From the NCBI GenBank assembly GCA_963726005.1, contig CAVSAT010000002.1, forward strand, positions 62,001 to 126,000: a stretch of DNA of 64,000 bases. The letters run 5' to 3'. Source of the stretch: Bog-473 sp963726005. GTDB taxonomy: Bacteria; Actinomycetota; Acidimicrobiia; Acidimicrobiales; RAAP-2. The notes below the pieces were generated by a model that did not search any database, had not been told where the DNA came from, and saw nothing but the letters and a program-made list of their open reading frames with translations. Position 1 is the stretch's first letter. Each line of letters begins with the position of its first letter. Position numbers and translations under genes: made by a program. Below are positions 27,008 to 36,218 of the stretch, piece after piece.

Positions 27008-27844
27008 TCAGCCCGGGTGCGACGACCCCCCGGCCACCAGGTCGGCCCGGCCCTCGAGGGGGCTCGAGGGCTCGGCGTGAAAGCGAACCGGGATCCGACC
27101 AGCGCGGCGTGCCTGCAGCCCGGCCTCGACGGCCAAGCGCATGGCCCGAGCCATGGCGACCGGTTCATGCGCCCGGTTGACCGCCGTCGCCACCAGGACG
27201 CCGTCACAGCCGAGCTCCATGGCGAGGGCCGCGTCGGATGCCGTGCCGATGCCCGCATCGAGGATGACCGGAACGTCGACGGCGTCCCGGAGCAGTGCGA
27301 TGTTGTGGGGGTTGCGGATGCCAAGCCCGCTCCCGATCGGCGACCCGAGGGGCATCACCGCGGCGCAGCCGGCCTGTTGGAGGCGGAAGGCCAGGACCGG
27401 GTCGTCCGACGTGTACGGCAGGACCACGAAGCCGTCCTCGGCCAGCTGCTCGGCAGCGGCCAGGAGCTCCACGGCATCGGGAAGGAGGGAGCGGTCGTCC
27501 CCGATCACCTCGAGCTTGACCCAGTCGGTGCCGAACGCCTCCCGCGCCAGCTTGGCGGTGAGCACCGCCTCCGAGGCGGTGGCACACCCAGCCGTGTTGG
27601 GCAGGACCCGGACGCCGAGCTCGTCGAGCAACCGCAGCAGAGAGCCCTTTGCCGATGCTTCCACGCGCCGGACCGCGACCGTCGCCATCGCGGTGCCCGA
27701 TGCTTCGAGCGCGGCGCGTAGCCCATCGAGGCTCGTCATACCCCCGGTGCCGAGCAGGAGACGTGACCCCAGCACCTCGCCGGCGATGCAGAGACCGTCC
27801 TCTGCCGATACCGGCGTCGCCTGGGTCACGTCGTCGCGTGTCAC
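27008..27844 (-). CDS. thiG: Thiazole synthase
   Basis: Enzyme that forms the thiazole phosphate of thiamine from DXP, dehydroglycine (or glycine) and ThiS-thiocarboxylate. It is a TIM barrel of about 278 residues with LLLGTGGMTSLDGLRAAL, LPNTAGCATASEAV, the Schiff-base lysine in DWVKLEVIGDDRSLLPD, GCAAVMPLGSPIGSGLGI, and the phosphate-binding VPVILDAGIGTASDAALAME. No thiS, thiO/thiH or thiF is nearby. The start is one of several GTGs; 27844 keeps the gene clear of the divergent thiD. The frame is open to 27901. Confidence 0.92.
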   Translation of the reverse strand: MTRDDVTQATPVSAEDGLCIAGEVLGSRLLLGTGGMTSLDGLRAALEASGTAMATVAVRRVEASAKGSLLRLLDELGVRVLPNTAGCATASEAVLTAKLAREAFGTDWVKLEVIGDDRSLLPDAVELLAAAEQLAEDGFVVLPYTSDDPVLAFRLQQAGCAAVMPLGSPIGSGLGIRNPHNIALLRDAVDVPVILDAGIGTASDAALAMELGCDGVLVATAVNRAHEPVAMARAMRLAVEAGLQARRAGRIPVRFHAEPSSPLEGRADLVAGGSSHPG

Positions 27845-27861
27845 CGCACGACGATACCCCG

Positions 27862-28701
27862 ATGCCCGCCTATGGTGACTCGGTGCCGGGTCCGACTCCA
27901 CCCACGGCGCTCACCATCGCCGGTTCCGACTCGGGCGGCGGTGCGGGCGTGCAGGCAGACCTGAAGACCTTCGCGGCCTTCGGCGTGCACGGCGCGTGCG
28001 CCCTGACCGCGGTGACGGCGCAGAACACCGTCGAGGTGCGCGGTGTCGTGGCTCTCGAGCCCGCGTTCGTCCGTCAGCAGGTCGAGGTCGTCCTCCAAGA
28101 CTTCGAAGTTCGAGCCGTCAAGACGGGCATGCTGGCGAACGCGGGCATCGTCGGCGAAGTGGCAAGGATCGCGGCCCAGGGATCGCTCCCCCAGCTGGTC
28201 GTCGATCCGGTCCTGGTGTCCTCCAGTGGGCATCGGCTCATGGAGCCCGAAGGGGTCGCCGCCTACCAAGAGCTCCTGTTGCCCCATGCACTCGTCGTCA
28301 CCCCGAACCTGCGAGAGGCAGCGGTGCTCGGCGGCACCGACGTCGAGTCACTCGTCACGCTCGAGGCCCGCGTCGCCGTGGCCGAACGCATCAGGGGGAC
28401 GGGCGCCCGCTATGTAGTGGTCAAGGGAGGCCATCTGATCGACTCCGCCGATGACGTCGTCGCAGGCCCCGGTGGAGTAGAGGTGCTCGCGGGAGACCGC
28501 GTGACCACCGGCAACGACCACGGCACCGGGTGCTCGCTCTCGGCGGCCATCACAGCCCATCTCGTCAGGGGTGCGGCGGTGCCCGATGCGGTCAGGCAGG
28601 CCAAGGCCTTCGTGGCCCGGGCTTTGGCAGGCGGTGCCGGCTGGCGGCTGGGCTCGGGGCACGGACCCCTCGACCATTTCGGATGGTCCGGGCCGCCGTA
28701 G
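27862..28701 (+). CDS. thiD: Hydroxymethylpyrimidine/phosphomethylpyrimidine kinase
   Basis: A 279-residue ribokinase-fold enzyme that phosphorylates HMP and HMP-P for thiamine synthesis. It begins with ALTIAGSDSGGGAGVQADLK and GVHGACALTAVTAQNT, then KTGMLANAGIVGEVA, VVDPVLVSSSGHRLMEPEGV, TPNLREAAVLGG, VVKGGHL, and the anion-hole/catalytic TTGNDHGTGCSLSAAITAHL (catalytic Asp in NDHGTGC). The start is ATG 27862 or GTG 27883. It is divergent from thiG with only 17 bp between, so their promoters must overlap the coding regions. Confidence 0.93.
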   Translation: MPAYGDSVPGPTPPTALTIAGSDSGGGAGVQADLKTFAAFGVHGACALTAVTAQNTVEVRGVVALEPAFVRQQVEVVLQDFEVRAVKTGMLANAGIVGEVARIAAQGSLPQLVVDPVLVSSSGHRLMEPEGVAAYQELLLPHALVVTPNLREAAVLGGTDVESLVTLEARVAVAERIRGTGARYVVVKGGHLIDSADDVVAGPGGVEVLAGDRVTTGNDHGTGCSLSAAITAHLVRGAAVPDAVRQAKAFVARALAGGAGWRLGSGHGPLDHFGWSGPP

Positions 28702-28713
28702 GCTTGGTGCCAC

Positions 28714-29358
28714 ATGACGCTGCACGACGCCGACACAGGCCTCCGGCCCGACCAGGCCGTCCCGCCCGAGCCGCTCCGACCCCCGACCCCCGGTGGGATC
28801 TCCATGCGGCCGGCGATGATCGTGCTCGGGCTGGCCGTGTTCATCCTGGTGGCGTTCGTCGCCATCGGGGTGCTCTCGTCGCATTCCCCGGCGCCGGTGA
28901 CGCGCAGCTCGGGTCCGTCCGCCGTGCCCGGGGTGGCGTTGCCGGCGGTGTCCGCCGCCCGCTTGCTCTCGCCGATCGTGCAGTCGGGCGAGCCACCGAC
29001 GAACATCCTCAACGCCGTGTCCGTCCCGGTGGGCTCGGTGCGCCTTTCGCATCGCGACAACAGCGGACAGGCAGCGCAGTTCGACGCGCAGGTGGCGTTC
29101 CGTTCGGACGACACGCAGGGCGCACTGTTGGCCTTCTTCGCAGCGGACATGAAGCTGCAGGGCTGGCAGGTCTTCGACCGGGGACCCGCGGCCAACAATC
29201 CAGGTGCTCTCGAAGTGTTGGGCAAGCTTGCGGGGTCCGACGGCTACTACTGGGAGATGGGCGCCGTCATCCCGCCCACGACATTCAGCGCAGGCGGTCC
29301 CGCCCACGGGCAGACGGACTACACGGTCCGGCTCTTCCAGGTGAGCGACGCGGCCTGA
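28714..29358 (+). CDS. Membrane-anchored protein of unknown function
   Basis: A 214-residue protein with a Pro-rich cytoplasmic N terminus (about 30 residues), one membrane helix (AMIVLGLAVFILVAFVAIGV, residues 34-53) and an extracytoplasmic domain of about 150 residues. That domain has alternating strands and a helix (DDTQGALLAFFAADMKLQGW) and ends in YTVRLFQVSDAA. The pattern V-x-F-R-S-D-D-T-x-x-A-L resembles small actinobacterial envelope proteins, but I recognise no named family. It starts 12 bp after thiD and may be co-transcribed with it. Confidence 0.7.
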   Translation: MTLHDADTGLRPDQAVPPEPLRPPTPGGISMRPAMIVLGLAVFILVAFVAIGVLSSHSPAPVTRSSGPSAVPGVALPAVSAARLLSPIVQSGEPPTNILNAVSVPVGSVRLSHRDNSGQAAQFDAQVAFRSDDTQGALLAFFAADMKLQGWQVFDRGPAANNPGALEVLGKLAGSDGYYWEMGAVIPPTTFSAGGPAHGQTDYTVRLFQVSDAA

Positions 29359-29409
29359 CCACGTCCACTGCGTTCCTGGCCACGCGGCGGGCCGGGGGCT
29401 GAGACTCGT

Positions 29410-30801
29410 TCAGCGCACGTTGACGGCGCCGGTCCCCGCGGCCGGGACCACGTCAAGCAGTCCGTCGGGGGCGTCAGTCGGCGCCCTGAGCAGATAGGCC
29501 CAGACGAAGAAGTTGATCGGGTAGAGCAGATAGCCCACGCGCGGGTTCGGAGCCAGCAAGATGAGCGCCGACATCACCACGCCGGCGATCATGCAGACCT
29601 CGGCCGTGGTCTGCGGGGTGTGGCGGTACAGATGGCGAGCCAGGAGCACCGCGAGCACGATGCCGACCGAGAGGGGCAAGGCCCGGCTCAGCGACGGGAA
29701 CGCGGACACGAGCACGTGACCCGGCAGCGCGCTGGCCGCCGTCGACGGGAGGGCGCTCAGGCCGAGCGGGAAGAGCACGACGTCGTCGATCAGCGCGAAC
29801 GGACCGCGCAGGGCGAACGGGAAGATGGTCGGGACCGCCACGACGACCATCCCCGCCAGCATCGAGAGCGGGCGCCGCTGCCCGTCACGGCCCCGTGCCG
29901 CGAAGAGCGCCAGAGCGGCCAGCGGCCAGGCGGTGAACTTCATGGCCGACGCGATGCCGAACACGACACCGGACGCGAAGGGGCGCCGACGCTGCGCCAG
30001 CACCATGGCAAGGAGTAGGAAGGCCGCCACCGGGATGTCGTCGCCTCCCGTCGCCAACGGCAGGGACGCCAGCGGGAGGATGACGAGGGCTTGCAGCGCG
30101 CGGATCTTGCGCCGCCCGTCGGCTCGGCACAGGTAGAGCGCCACCGCGGCCACGGCGAGCGTGGTGAGGCAGAAGAAGATCCGGGCGTCACTCAGCCCGT
30201 TGTTGGGCCAGATCTCGCTCGGAATTCCCGCCACAGCCATCAGAGGCAGATAGGGCAGAAACCCCGCGAAATCCGGTTGGCCGGGAGCGTGGTACTTGAC
30301 CGCGTGCGGAAGCTTGACAAGCGGGTGGTAGGGGTCTTGGCCGCGGAGGAGGTCCTGGCCGCCGACCTCGACGGTCACGACCTCGGGCTGCTGGTGGGAC
30401 CCCGCGACGCCGTCGAAGCGCCAGAGGATCTCGAGGCCCAGAGGAATGGCGAGGCTACCGGCGAAGACGCACAGGGCGACTGCGATTCGGCTCAGCCAGG
30501 CGCGCCTGTGCTGCACCTTCGACAGGGTGTGGCCGGGGCGGCGCTGGCGGGCGCGTCGCACCAACCACGCCAACACGACCGAAGCCAGCGCGCCGAAGAC
30601 GAACGGCGAGAGTGCCATCCGGCCCCAGACCTGGTACAGCGCGTTGGTGGACGTGTAGATCGTCAGAAGGGCGAACAGGGCGCTGGCGCCGTAGAGCAAC
30701 GCGTCGCCGGCCTCGGGGGAGATCCGATTCGCCCTGCCCAAGACCCGCTGCCACGCGGCGCTGGACCAGATCGGGATCGTCGTCGCAGGAGTCGTCGGCA
30801 T
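29410..30801 (-). CDS. GT87-type polyprenol-phosphate-dependent glycosyltransferase (DUF2029)
   Basis: A 463-residue integral membrane protein with about 11 helices. The large first loop contains GQDLLRGQDPYHPLVKLPHA, whose Asp/Tyr/His pattern resembles the catalytic loop of GT-C mannosyltransferases. Later segments, ASAMKFTAWPLAALALFAARG and SALILLAPNPRVGYLLYPIN, are typical of the GT87 family, which adds mannose or arabinose to envelope glycans in actinobacteria. ATG 30801 is preferred: residues upstream in the open frame are Arg/Ser-rich and only mirror the peptidase gene. Exact donor and acceptor are unknown. Confidence 0.8.
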   Translation of the reverse strand: MPTTPATTIPIWSSAAWQRVLGRANRISPEAGDALLYGASALFALLTIYTSTNALYQVWGRMALSPFVFGALASVVLAWLVRRARQRRPGHTLSKVQHRRAWLSRIAVALCVFAGSLAIPLGLEILWRFDGVAGSHQQPEVVTVEVGGQDLLRGQDPYHPLVKLPHAVKYHAPGQPDFAGFLPYLPLMAVAGIPSEIWPNNGLSDARIFFCLTTLAVAAVALYLCRADGRRKIRALQALVILPLASLPLATGGDDIPVAAFLLLAMVLAQRRRPFASGVVFGIASAMKFTAWPLAALALFAARGRDGQRRPLSMLAGMVVVAVPTIFPFALRGPFALIDDVVLFPLGLSALPSTAASALPGHVLVSAFPSLSRALPLSVGIVLAVLLARHLYRHTPQTTAEVCMIAGVVMSALILLAPNPRVGYLLYPINFFVWAYLLRAPTDAPDGLLDVVPAAGTGAVNVR

Positions 30802-30856
30802 GGCGTCTCGAAAGCCTCGCACACGGAGGAAATCGGGGAGGGCACCCCAGGTGAGT

Positions 30857-32830
30857 CTAGAGGCGAAGCTCTTGGAGGTAGAAGGCAAGCTCGGCTTCGA
30901 GGCAGGCGGTGAGGGTGTCGGCCCGGCGGAAGCCGTGTCCCTCTCCGTCGAAGAGCCGCAGTTCGCAGCGGGTTCCTGCCTCGTCCAGGGCCTGGCGCAT
31001 GGCCTCCGCCTGCTCCAGCGGCACGACGGGGTCTTCCCTACCCTGCAACAGGAGGACCGACCCCGCCATGGATCCGGCACGGCGCACCGGCGACCGCTCC
31101 TCGTAGAGCGAGCGCGCCTCGGGCAGGGTGCCGATCAAGCGGTCGGTGTAGTGGGCTTCGAAGTCGTGGGTTGTGGCGACGAGGCCCATCAGGTCCGTCA
31201 CCCCGTACCACGATGCGCAGGCGCCGAATCCCTCCCCCGCCGCCAGCGCGTTGAGCGCAGTCATGCCGCCCGCGCTGCCACCGCGGATGGCCATCCGGTG
31301 TGGGTCGACGTCGCCGCGCGCCGCGAGGTGAAGGGCGGCGTCGAGACAGTCCTCCGAGTCCGCGACGCCCCACCGACCCCACAGGGCGCAGCGATACGGG
31401 CGCCCGTACCCGGTGCTCCCGGCGTAGTCGACGCACGCCACGGCGAAGCCGCGGGTCGTGAAGAACTGGAGGGTCAGATCGAGTCCCGCCTGGCACGACG
31501 ACGTCGGTCCTCCGTGGCACCACGCGACCAGCGGCGGCGGGCCGGGGCCCGGCGCCGCTGGTCCGCCCAGTGCCGGACGGTACAGCGTGCCGTAGACCGG
31601 GCGGCCTGTGCGCCCGGTCAGCGTGAAGGGTTCTCCAGTCGCCACGTCGGCTTGCCCGAGAGCCACCTTGGGACCCGGGCGCACCGTGCGCGCACGCCCG
31701 TCTGGGGTCAGGACCCAGACGTTCGCGGGTGATTCCGGTGTGCTCCCGATGAGCGCCAGGTCGTCACCGTGGGCGCAGAGCGCGCTGATCGACACGCACG
31801 GCTGCTCGAGGAGAGCCGGTGGTGGTGACCCGTCCGTCCATCCGTCTCGGGCCAGCCCGACGAGCGCGTCGCGGCCGGCCGTCGTCATGCGTGCGACCAC
31901 CGTGCCGTCGCCGAGCTCGGCGATGGTCGTCTGATTGAGCACCCAGTCGGGGCCGTGGAACTCGGCCGCTGCATCCGTGAGCGCGGTGGGCTCCCCCTGT
32001 TCGCCCGGGAGCCCAGGGTGAACATAGGGCTGCCACCACCCTCGGCGGTCCGAGACAAAGCGGAGTGAACCGTCGCGCGCCCAGGCGGGCTGTCCGACTG
32101 ACTCCGCGGGCCCACCCGCCACCCGCCAGGGTGCCCCGGCCGCCTCGAGCGCATCCGCACCGATCGTCGCACGGGCACCGCGCGCGAGCGGCAGCACCAC
32201 GACGGCCGAGGCGTCCCACGGCATGTCGGGATGATCCCAGACCACCACGACCAAGCGGTCGCCGGTCGGGCTGACCCGGGGTGTCCCGAAGAAGTCGTGT
32301 CCGTCGAGCAGTGTGGTCTCGCTCGGCCGCGCGCTGCGCGTCGAGAGCGCAACGACACTCCGGATCGGCCGTCCGGCGCCCTTCCGGTGGACCTCCCGGA
32401 CCGCCAGGACCCAGTCGCCGTCCGACGTTGCACTGAGCCCGCCGTGGTGGTGCACCTCGCCCTCGGGCGGCGGTGCGGTGACCGGCTGCGGTGTCGCCCG
32501 ACTGGCGGGGCCGTCGCAGAACCACACCCGTTGTGCGACATGATCGACGTAGGCGACGGCACCCGCCGATCGTCCCGGCACCAGGCACATGGCGCCGCCG
32601 CCGTACTCGTGGACGCGGCTGCGCACGCTCACTCCGTCGGGCGAGTGGTCGGCCAGACCGTCGGCTGCGCACCGGACGATCACGACCCGTCCGCTCTCGG
32701 CGGGACGCGACTCCAGCCAGTACAGCGCGTCGCCGTCGGAGCACAGCTCGGAGAGGGAGACTTTGGCGCGGGCGACGTCGCCGGCCGCGAGCGTCGAGGC
32801 CCACCGCCCATAACCTGAGGTCGTGGCCAC
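30857..32830 (-). CDS. S9 family prolyl oligopeptidase / dipeptidyl aminopeptidase-like
   Basis: A 657-residue serine peptidase. The N-terminal 390 residues form a beta-propeller with repeated sugar- or peptide-gate motifs (VHEYGGGAMCLVPG, LRFVSDRRGWWQPYVH). The C-terminal alpha/beta-hydrolase carries the nucleophile in IRGGSAGGMTALNAL, the acid in LLQGREDPVVPLEQ and the histidine in FDGEGHGFRRADT. HGGPTSSCQ preceding the nucleophile forms the oxyanion region. Members cleave short peptides, usually in the cytoplasm; no signal peptide is seen. It is divergent from acuI with 67 bp between. Confidence 0.93.
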   Translation of the reverse strand: MATTSGYGRWASTLAAGDVARAKVSLSELCSDGDALYWLESRPAESGRVVIVRCAADGLADHSPDGVSVRSRVHEYGGGAMCLVPGRSAGAVAYVDHVAQRVWFCDGPASRATPQPVTAPPPEGEVHHHGGLSATSDGDWVLAVREVHRKGAGRPIRSVVALSTRSARPSETTLLDGHDFFGTPRVSPTGDRLVVVVWDHPDMPWDASAVVVLPLARGARATIGADALEAAGAPWRVAGGPAESVGQPAWARDGSLRFVSDRRGWWQPYVHPGLPGEQGEPTALTDAAAEFHGPDWVLNQTTIAELGDGTVVARMTTAGRDALVGLARDGWTDGSPPPALLEQPCVSISALCAHGDDLALIGSTPESPANVWVLTPDGRARTVRPGPKVALGQADVATGEPFTLTGRTGRPVYGTLYRPALGGPAAPGPGPPPLVAWCHGGPTSSCQAGLDLTLQFFTTRGFAVACVDYAGSTGYGRPYRCALWGRWGVADSEDCLDAALHLAARGDVDPHRMAIRGGSAGGMTALNALAAGEGFGACASWYGVTDLMGLVATTHDFEAHYTDRLIGTLPEARSLYEERSPVRRAGSMAGSVLLLQGREDPVVPLEQAEAMRQALDEAGTRCELRLFDGEGHGFRRADTLTACLEAELAFYLQELRL

Positions 32831-32897
32831 GGTCCGAACGTACCCGGTGCGGAGACCCGAGCCCGGAGAGAGCCGTGCTGCGCTCTACAGTGAGTCT

Positions 32898-33887
32898 GTG
32901 CGCTTCCCGGCCTACTTGCTCTCCAAGGCGGGCGAGGTGATCCGACCAGCGGTGGTCGAGCTCGCGGACACCGACCTCCCTCCGGGCGATGTGCTCGTCA
33001 GGGTCGAATGGTCAGCCGTCAACTTCAAGGACGCGATGGTCACCCGGCCGGGCAACCGCGTCGCCCGCGGGTTCCCGCTCGTCCCGGGGGTCGAGCTGGC
33101 GGGGGCCGTCGAGGAGAGCACGAGCCCGGATTTCACGGCCGGCCAACGGGTGCTCGTCCAGGGGTACGACCTCGGCGTGGCCCGCCACGGCGGCTTCGCC
33201 GCCTACGCCCGGGTGCCGGCCGACTGGGTGGTGCCCCTGCCCGACGCACTGAGCGGCCGCACCGCCGCCATCATCGGCCTGGCCGGTCTCACCGCCCTCC
33301 TCTCCCTGCGCCGGCTCGTCCAACACGGGATGACTCCCGAGGACGGACCGGTCCTGGTGACGGGGGCTTCAGGCGGTGTCGGCAGCGCGGCGGTCGCGCT
33401 GCTGGCCAACGCCGGCTTCGACGTCGTGGCCTCCACCGGCAAGACCGCCGAGCACGACTACCTCAAGAGCCTGGGCGCGGCTCAGGTCGTGGGACGCCAG
33501 TTCGTCGAAGACGACGGACGAACGCTCGGTCCCCAACTGTGGGCCGGCGTCGTGGACTGTGTCGGAGGCACGGCGCTGGCCCAGGCGCTGCGCACGGTCC
33601 AATACGGAGGCGCCGTGGCCGCCAGCGGGCTGACGGGTGGCAACGACCTGGCCACGACGGTCTACCCGTTCATCGTGCGTGGGGTCGCCCTGTTGGGGAT
33701 CGACACCGTCGCCACGCCCATCGCCGAGCGACGCGCCCTGTGGACCGACATGGCCGAATCGTTTCCGCTCGACCTCTGCGAGGACATGGTCAACGAGGAG
33801 ATCGGCCTCCATGGCTTGACCGAGGCACTCGGCCGCGTGCTCGACGCGGCGGTCCGCGGGCGCATTCTCGTGAATCCCGGCGGCTAG
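32898..33887 (+). CDS. acuI: Acrylyl-CoA reductase AcuI/YhdH-type quinone oxidoreductase
   Basis: A 329-residue zinc-free MDR-family NADPH-dependent reductase. It matches AcuI/YhdH in length and in features: VNFKDAMVTRPGNRVARGFPLVPGVELAG near residue 60, GLAGLTALLSL, the nucleotide motif VLVTGASGGVGSAAVALL, and the C-terminal SFPLDLCEDMVNEEIGLHGL. AcuI reduces acryloyl-CoA to propionyl-CoA, for example in 3-hydroxypropionate or DMSP-derived acrylate metabolism; the physiological role here is not shown. GTG 32898 is chosen because the preceding open residues do not fit the family. Confidence 0.85.
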   Translation: MRFPAYLLSKAGEVIRPAVVELADTDLPPGDVLVRVEWSAVNFKDAMVTRPGNRVARGFPLVPGVELAGAVEESTSPDFTAGQRVLVQGYDLGVARHGGFAAYARVPADWVVPLPDALSGRTAAIIGLAGLTALLSLRRLVQHGMTPEDGPVLVTGASGGVGSAAVALLANAGFDVVASTGKTAEHDYLKSLGAAQVVGRQFVEDDGRTLGPQLWAGVVDCVGGTALAQALRTVQYGGAVAASGLTGGNDLATTVYPFIVRGVALLGIDTVATPIAERRALWTDMAESFPLDLCEDMVNEEIGLHGLTEALGRVLDAAVRGRILVNPGG

Positions 33888-33900
33888 GGCCGCAGCGCCC

Positions 33901-34509
33901 TCAGCCGGCGTAGACGGGCGAAACCCTGACCGTTCCGTTGTTGCAGGGTGCGATCGCCAGTGCGAACGTGGGCGATGGCGTCGTCGCGCCAGGCAGGTTC
34001 ACGGTGGCCGACTCCGAGCCGGGGCAGCTCGTCTGTGCGCCGACCGGCACGTCGGAGTACTGGTAGGCGAACTGCGCCGTCGACGACGGCGCCAGCGTCA
34101 CCGTCGAAGGGGGCGCACTCGCCGCCGGCGACAGCGAGACTGACAGCCCATTCACGATCGTGACCGTCAGCGGCGCCCCGCTCCCGGAGTAGAGGGCGAT
34201 CTTCGGGTAACCGTCGGCCGTGCACGACGTCGTCCCCGTGTTGGTGATCGTCACGGTGCCGGTGATGGTGCCGGCCGCTCCCTGGCCCTGACCGGGCGAG
34301 GCCGTGATGTGGTTGCAACCCGTCGATGCGGCTGTGGTCGACGTGACGGTGGACGTCGTCGACGTCGTGGTCGATGACGAGGAGGTGGTCGTCGTCGCCC
34401 GGTGGCTCGTCGTCGTGGTGCTCGTCTGACTGCTGGGGTTGCTGCTGCAGGCCGCGAAGACGATGCCGGCGCACGCCACCTGGGCGAGCGCCCAGCGAGG
34501 AGGCGTCAC
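33901..34509 (-). CDS. Secreted lipoprotein with a DUF4232-like domain
   Basis: A 202-residue lipoprotein. The signal peptide ends in a lipobox, VFAACSS (Cys21). It is followed by about 40 residues of Ser/Thr linker, then a beta-rich domain with GQGAAGTITGTVTITNTGTT, GYPKIALYSGSG and VPVGAQTSCPGSE, the pattern of actinobacterial DUF4232 proteins. Two or more cysteines (TGCNHI, TSCTADG, TSCPGSE, APCNNG) may form disulfides outside the cell. Function is unknown. Its start overlaps the end of the DUF151 gene. Confidence 0.75.
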   Translation of the reverse strand: MTPPRWALAQVACAGIVFAACSSNPSSQTSTTTTSHRATTTTSSSSTTTSTTSTVTSTTAASTGCNHITASPGQGQGAAGTITGTVTITNTGTTSCTADGYPKIALYSGSGAPLTVTIVNGLSVSLSPAASAPPSTVTLAPSSTAQFAYQYSDVPVGAQTSCPGSESATVNLPGATTPSPTFALAIAPCNNGTVRVSPVYAG

Positions 34510-35006
34510 CCTTCGAAGTCCTCCGGTCGCACGGAATCGAGGAACTGACGGAACTGGCCCACCAGTTCGTCGGGCGTGTCCTCCTCCTCGTCTTCGGTGT
34601 CGAGCGCCAGGATGATCCCTTCGGACTCCATCAGCTCGTCAGAGACGAAGAGGGGCGTCTCGGTGCGCACGGCGACGGCCACCGCGTCGGACGGCCGACT
34701 CGACACGATCGTCCGCTCCTCACCGCGGACGAGGTGCATCTCGGCATAGTAGGTCGAGGACCGGAGCTCGGTGATGATGACGCGCTCGACGTTGATATCG
34801 AGCGCACCCAGCATGTCCTTCATCAGGTCGTGCGTCAGTGGCCGGGGCATGGTCACGCCCTGGAGGGCGTAGGCGATCGCCGTCGCCTCGGGGCTCCCGA
34901 TGAAGATCGGCAACGTGCGCCCCTCTCCCTCGGTCTCCTGCAGCAGGAGCACCGGCGTGTTCGACTGCAGGTCCACCCTGACCGCTCGGAGTAGCACACG
35001 GACCAT
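34506..35006 (-). CDS. Bifunctional nuclease domain (DUF151) protein, Rv1829-like
   Basis: A 166-residue protein whose first 130 residues form the DUF151 domain: VRVDLQSNTPVLLLQETEGE, LPIFIGSPEATAIAYALQGV, PRPLTHDLMKDMLGALD, YYAEMHLVRGEERTIVSSRP and SDAVAVAVRTETPLFVSDEL. The fold has nuclease activity in some members, but the actinobacterial role is unclear. Position matters: the gene follows the FtsR-like MerR, GarA-like and GcvH genes as in Mycobacterium Rv1826-Rv1829. The acidic C-terminal tail (DTEDEEEDTPDEL) is typical. Confidence 0.9.
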   Translation of the reverse strand: MVRVLLRAVRVDLQSNTPVLLLQETEGEGRTLPIFIGSPEATAIAYALQGVTMPRPLTHDLMKDMLGALDINVERVIITELRSSTYYAEMHLVRGEERTIVSSRPSDAVAVAVRTETPLFVSDELMESEGIILALDTEDEEEDTPDELVGQFRQFLDSVRPEDFEG

Positions 35007-35039
35007 GACAGAAATGTAGCGCCCGATGCCGGCCTTGCG

Positions 35040-36218
35040 TCACCCCCCCAGATGCCGCCGGAGCGACAGGCGGAGCAACGTGGCTCGCATCGATTGGCCC
35101 AGCGCCGCCAGCTGTTCGGCCCCTTCGACCGCTCGCTGGCGTGACTCGGGGTTCCGCTGGCGCAGCAGAGGGATCACGACCTGCTCAATCAGGCCCATCT
35201 CGCGCTCCACGGCGTTCCTGTAGAGCCGTAGGTGGCGTGGCTCGATCCCGAAGGCCCGGAACGCAGCGGCCAGGTTCGCCACGGTCAGTGCGTCCTCGTC
35301 GTAGGTGGCGATGCCCGCCACCGCGACACAGTCGATGAGGCCGAAGCCCTCGAGGCCGGCCACCTCCTCGGCCGTCAGGCCGCTGGCCGCGCACAACTCC
35401 TCGAGCGACAGACTCGCGCCCGTCGCCATGCCGGACATCGGGTCTGGAGTCCGGCCGCTCGGCGCGCCGCCGGCGGCCTGGGTCGCGCCCTTGCGTGCCT
35501 TTGCTTCGGTGGGCGGCGGCGGTCCGGTCCGCGCTTCGGCTGCAGCCGGCTCCGCCCGCGGGAGGGAGGTCCCGTTGGCAGGTCGGGCCCCCTTCGATGC
35601 GGCGCCGCGAGGAGCACCCGCGGATCGCGACGCGTCGGCGTGCGTCGAAGCAGCCGGCTGCGCCGAAGCGGTCGGCTGTGCCGCGTGCGCGCGTAGCGGC
35701 GCGCCGGCCGACCCCGCAGCGTCGCGACTGTGCTCGACCGCGGCGGTTGCCGCTGTCTCGGCCTCGACGACCACTTGCAGGCCGCGCCGGGTCTGGACCT
35801 CTTCGGGCAGCCGTGCCGCCCGTCGAGAGGCATCCTCGAGGATGCGCGCCATTGCCTCTTGGTCCGCCTTCGTCGGATGTTCTTGGGTCTGCGCCGCGGC
35901 CGGCGCGCCGGCGGCGGCGTAGGCGGGCTCCGACGGCTTGCCGTTGCCCATGTCGGCGCCCGGGTCGTCGAGCTCGCCGTCGGCCAGCCGATCGCGGATC
36001 ACCTTGAGGGGCAAGAAGTGCTCACGCTGCTGGCGCAGCACCCAACGGAGGCGCTCCACGTCGTGATCGAAGAACTTCCGGTACCCCGAAGGCGAGCGCT
36101 CGGGGTTCACCAGCCCCTGGCTCTCGAGGAACCTGATCTTCGAGATGGTCACGTCCGGGAACTCCTCCCGCAGCAGCGTCAGGACGTCCCCGATGGAGAG
36201 GTACGTGCGGCTCGTCAT
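35040..36218 (-). CDS. MerR family regulator, FtsR/Rv1828-like, with a long Ala-rich linker
   Basis: A 392-residue regulator. The N-terminal winged helix is YLSIGDVLTLLREEFPDVTI followed by SKIRFLESQGLVNPERSPSG, and then YRKFFDHDVERLRWVLRQQREHFLPLKVI. This matches FtsR of Corynebacterium (activator of ftsZ) and Rv1828. The C-terminal domain from about residue 275 (LEELCAASGLTAEEVAGLEG, ATYDEDALTVANLAAAFRAFG) is also conserved. Between them lie about 140 residues rich in Ala, Arg, Ser and Pro, much longer than in relatives, and probably disordered. The start overlaps the garA stop by 4 bp. Confidence 0.85.
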   Translation of the reverse strand: MTSRTYLSIGDVLTLLREEFPDVTISKIRFLESQGLVNPERSPSGYRKFFDHDVERLRWVLRQQREHFLPLKVIRDRLADGELDDPGADMGNGKPSEPAYAAAGAPAAAQTQEHPTKADQEAMARILEDASRRAARLPEEVQTRRGLQVVVEAETAATAAVEHSRDAAGSAGAPLRAHAAQPTASAQPAASTHADASRSAGAPRGAASKGARPANGTSLPRAEPAAAEARTGPPPPTEAKARKGATQAAGGAPSGRTPDPMSGMATGASLSLEELCAASGLTAEEVAGLEGFGLIDCVAVAGIATYDEDALTVANLAAAFRAFGIEPRHLRLYRNAVEREMGLIEQVVIPLLRQRNPESRQRAVEGAEQLAALGQSMRATLLRLSLRRHLGG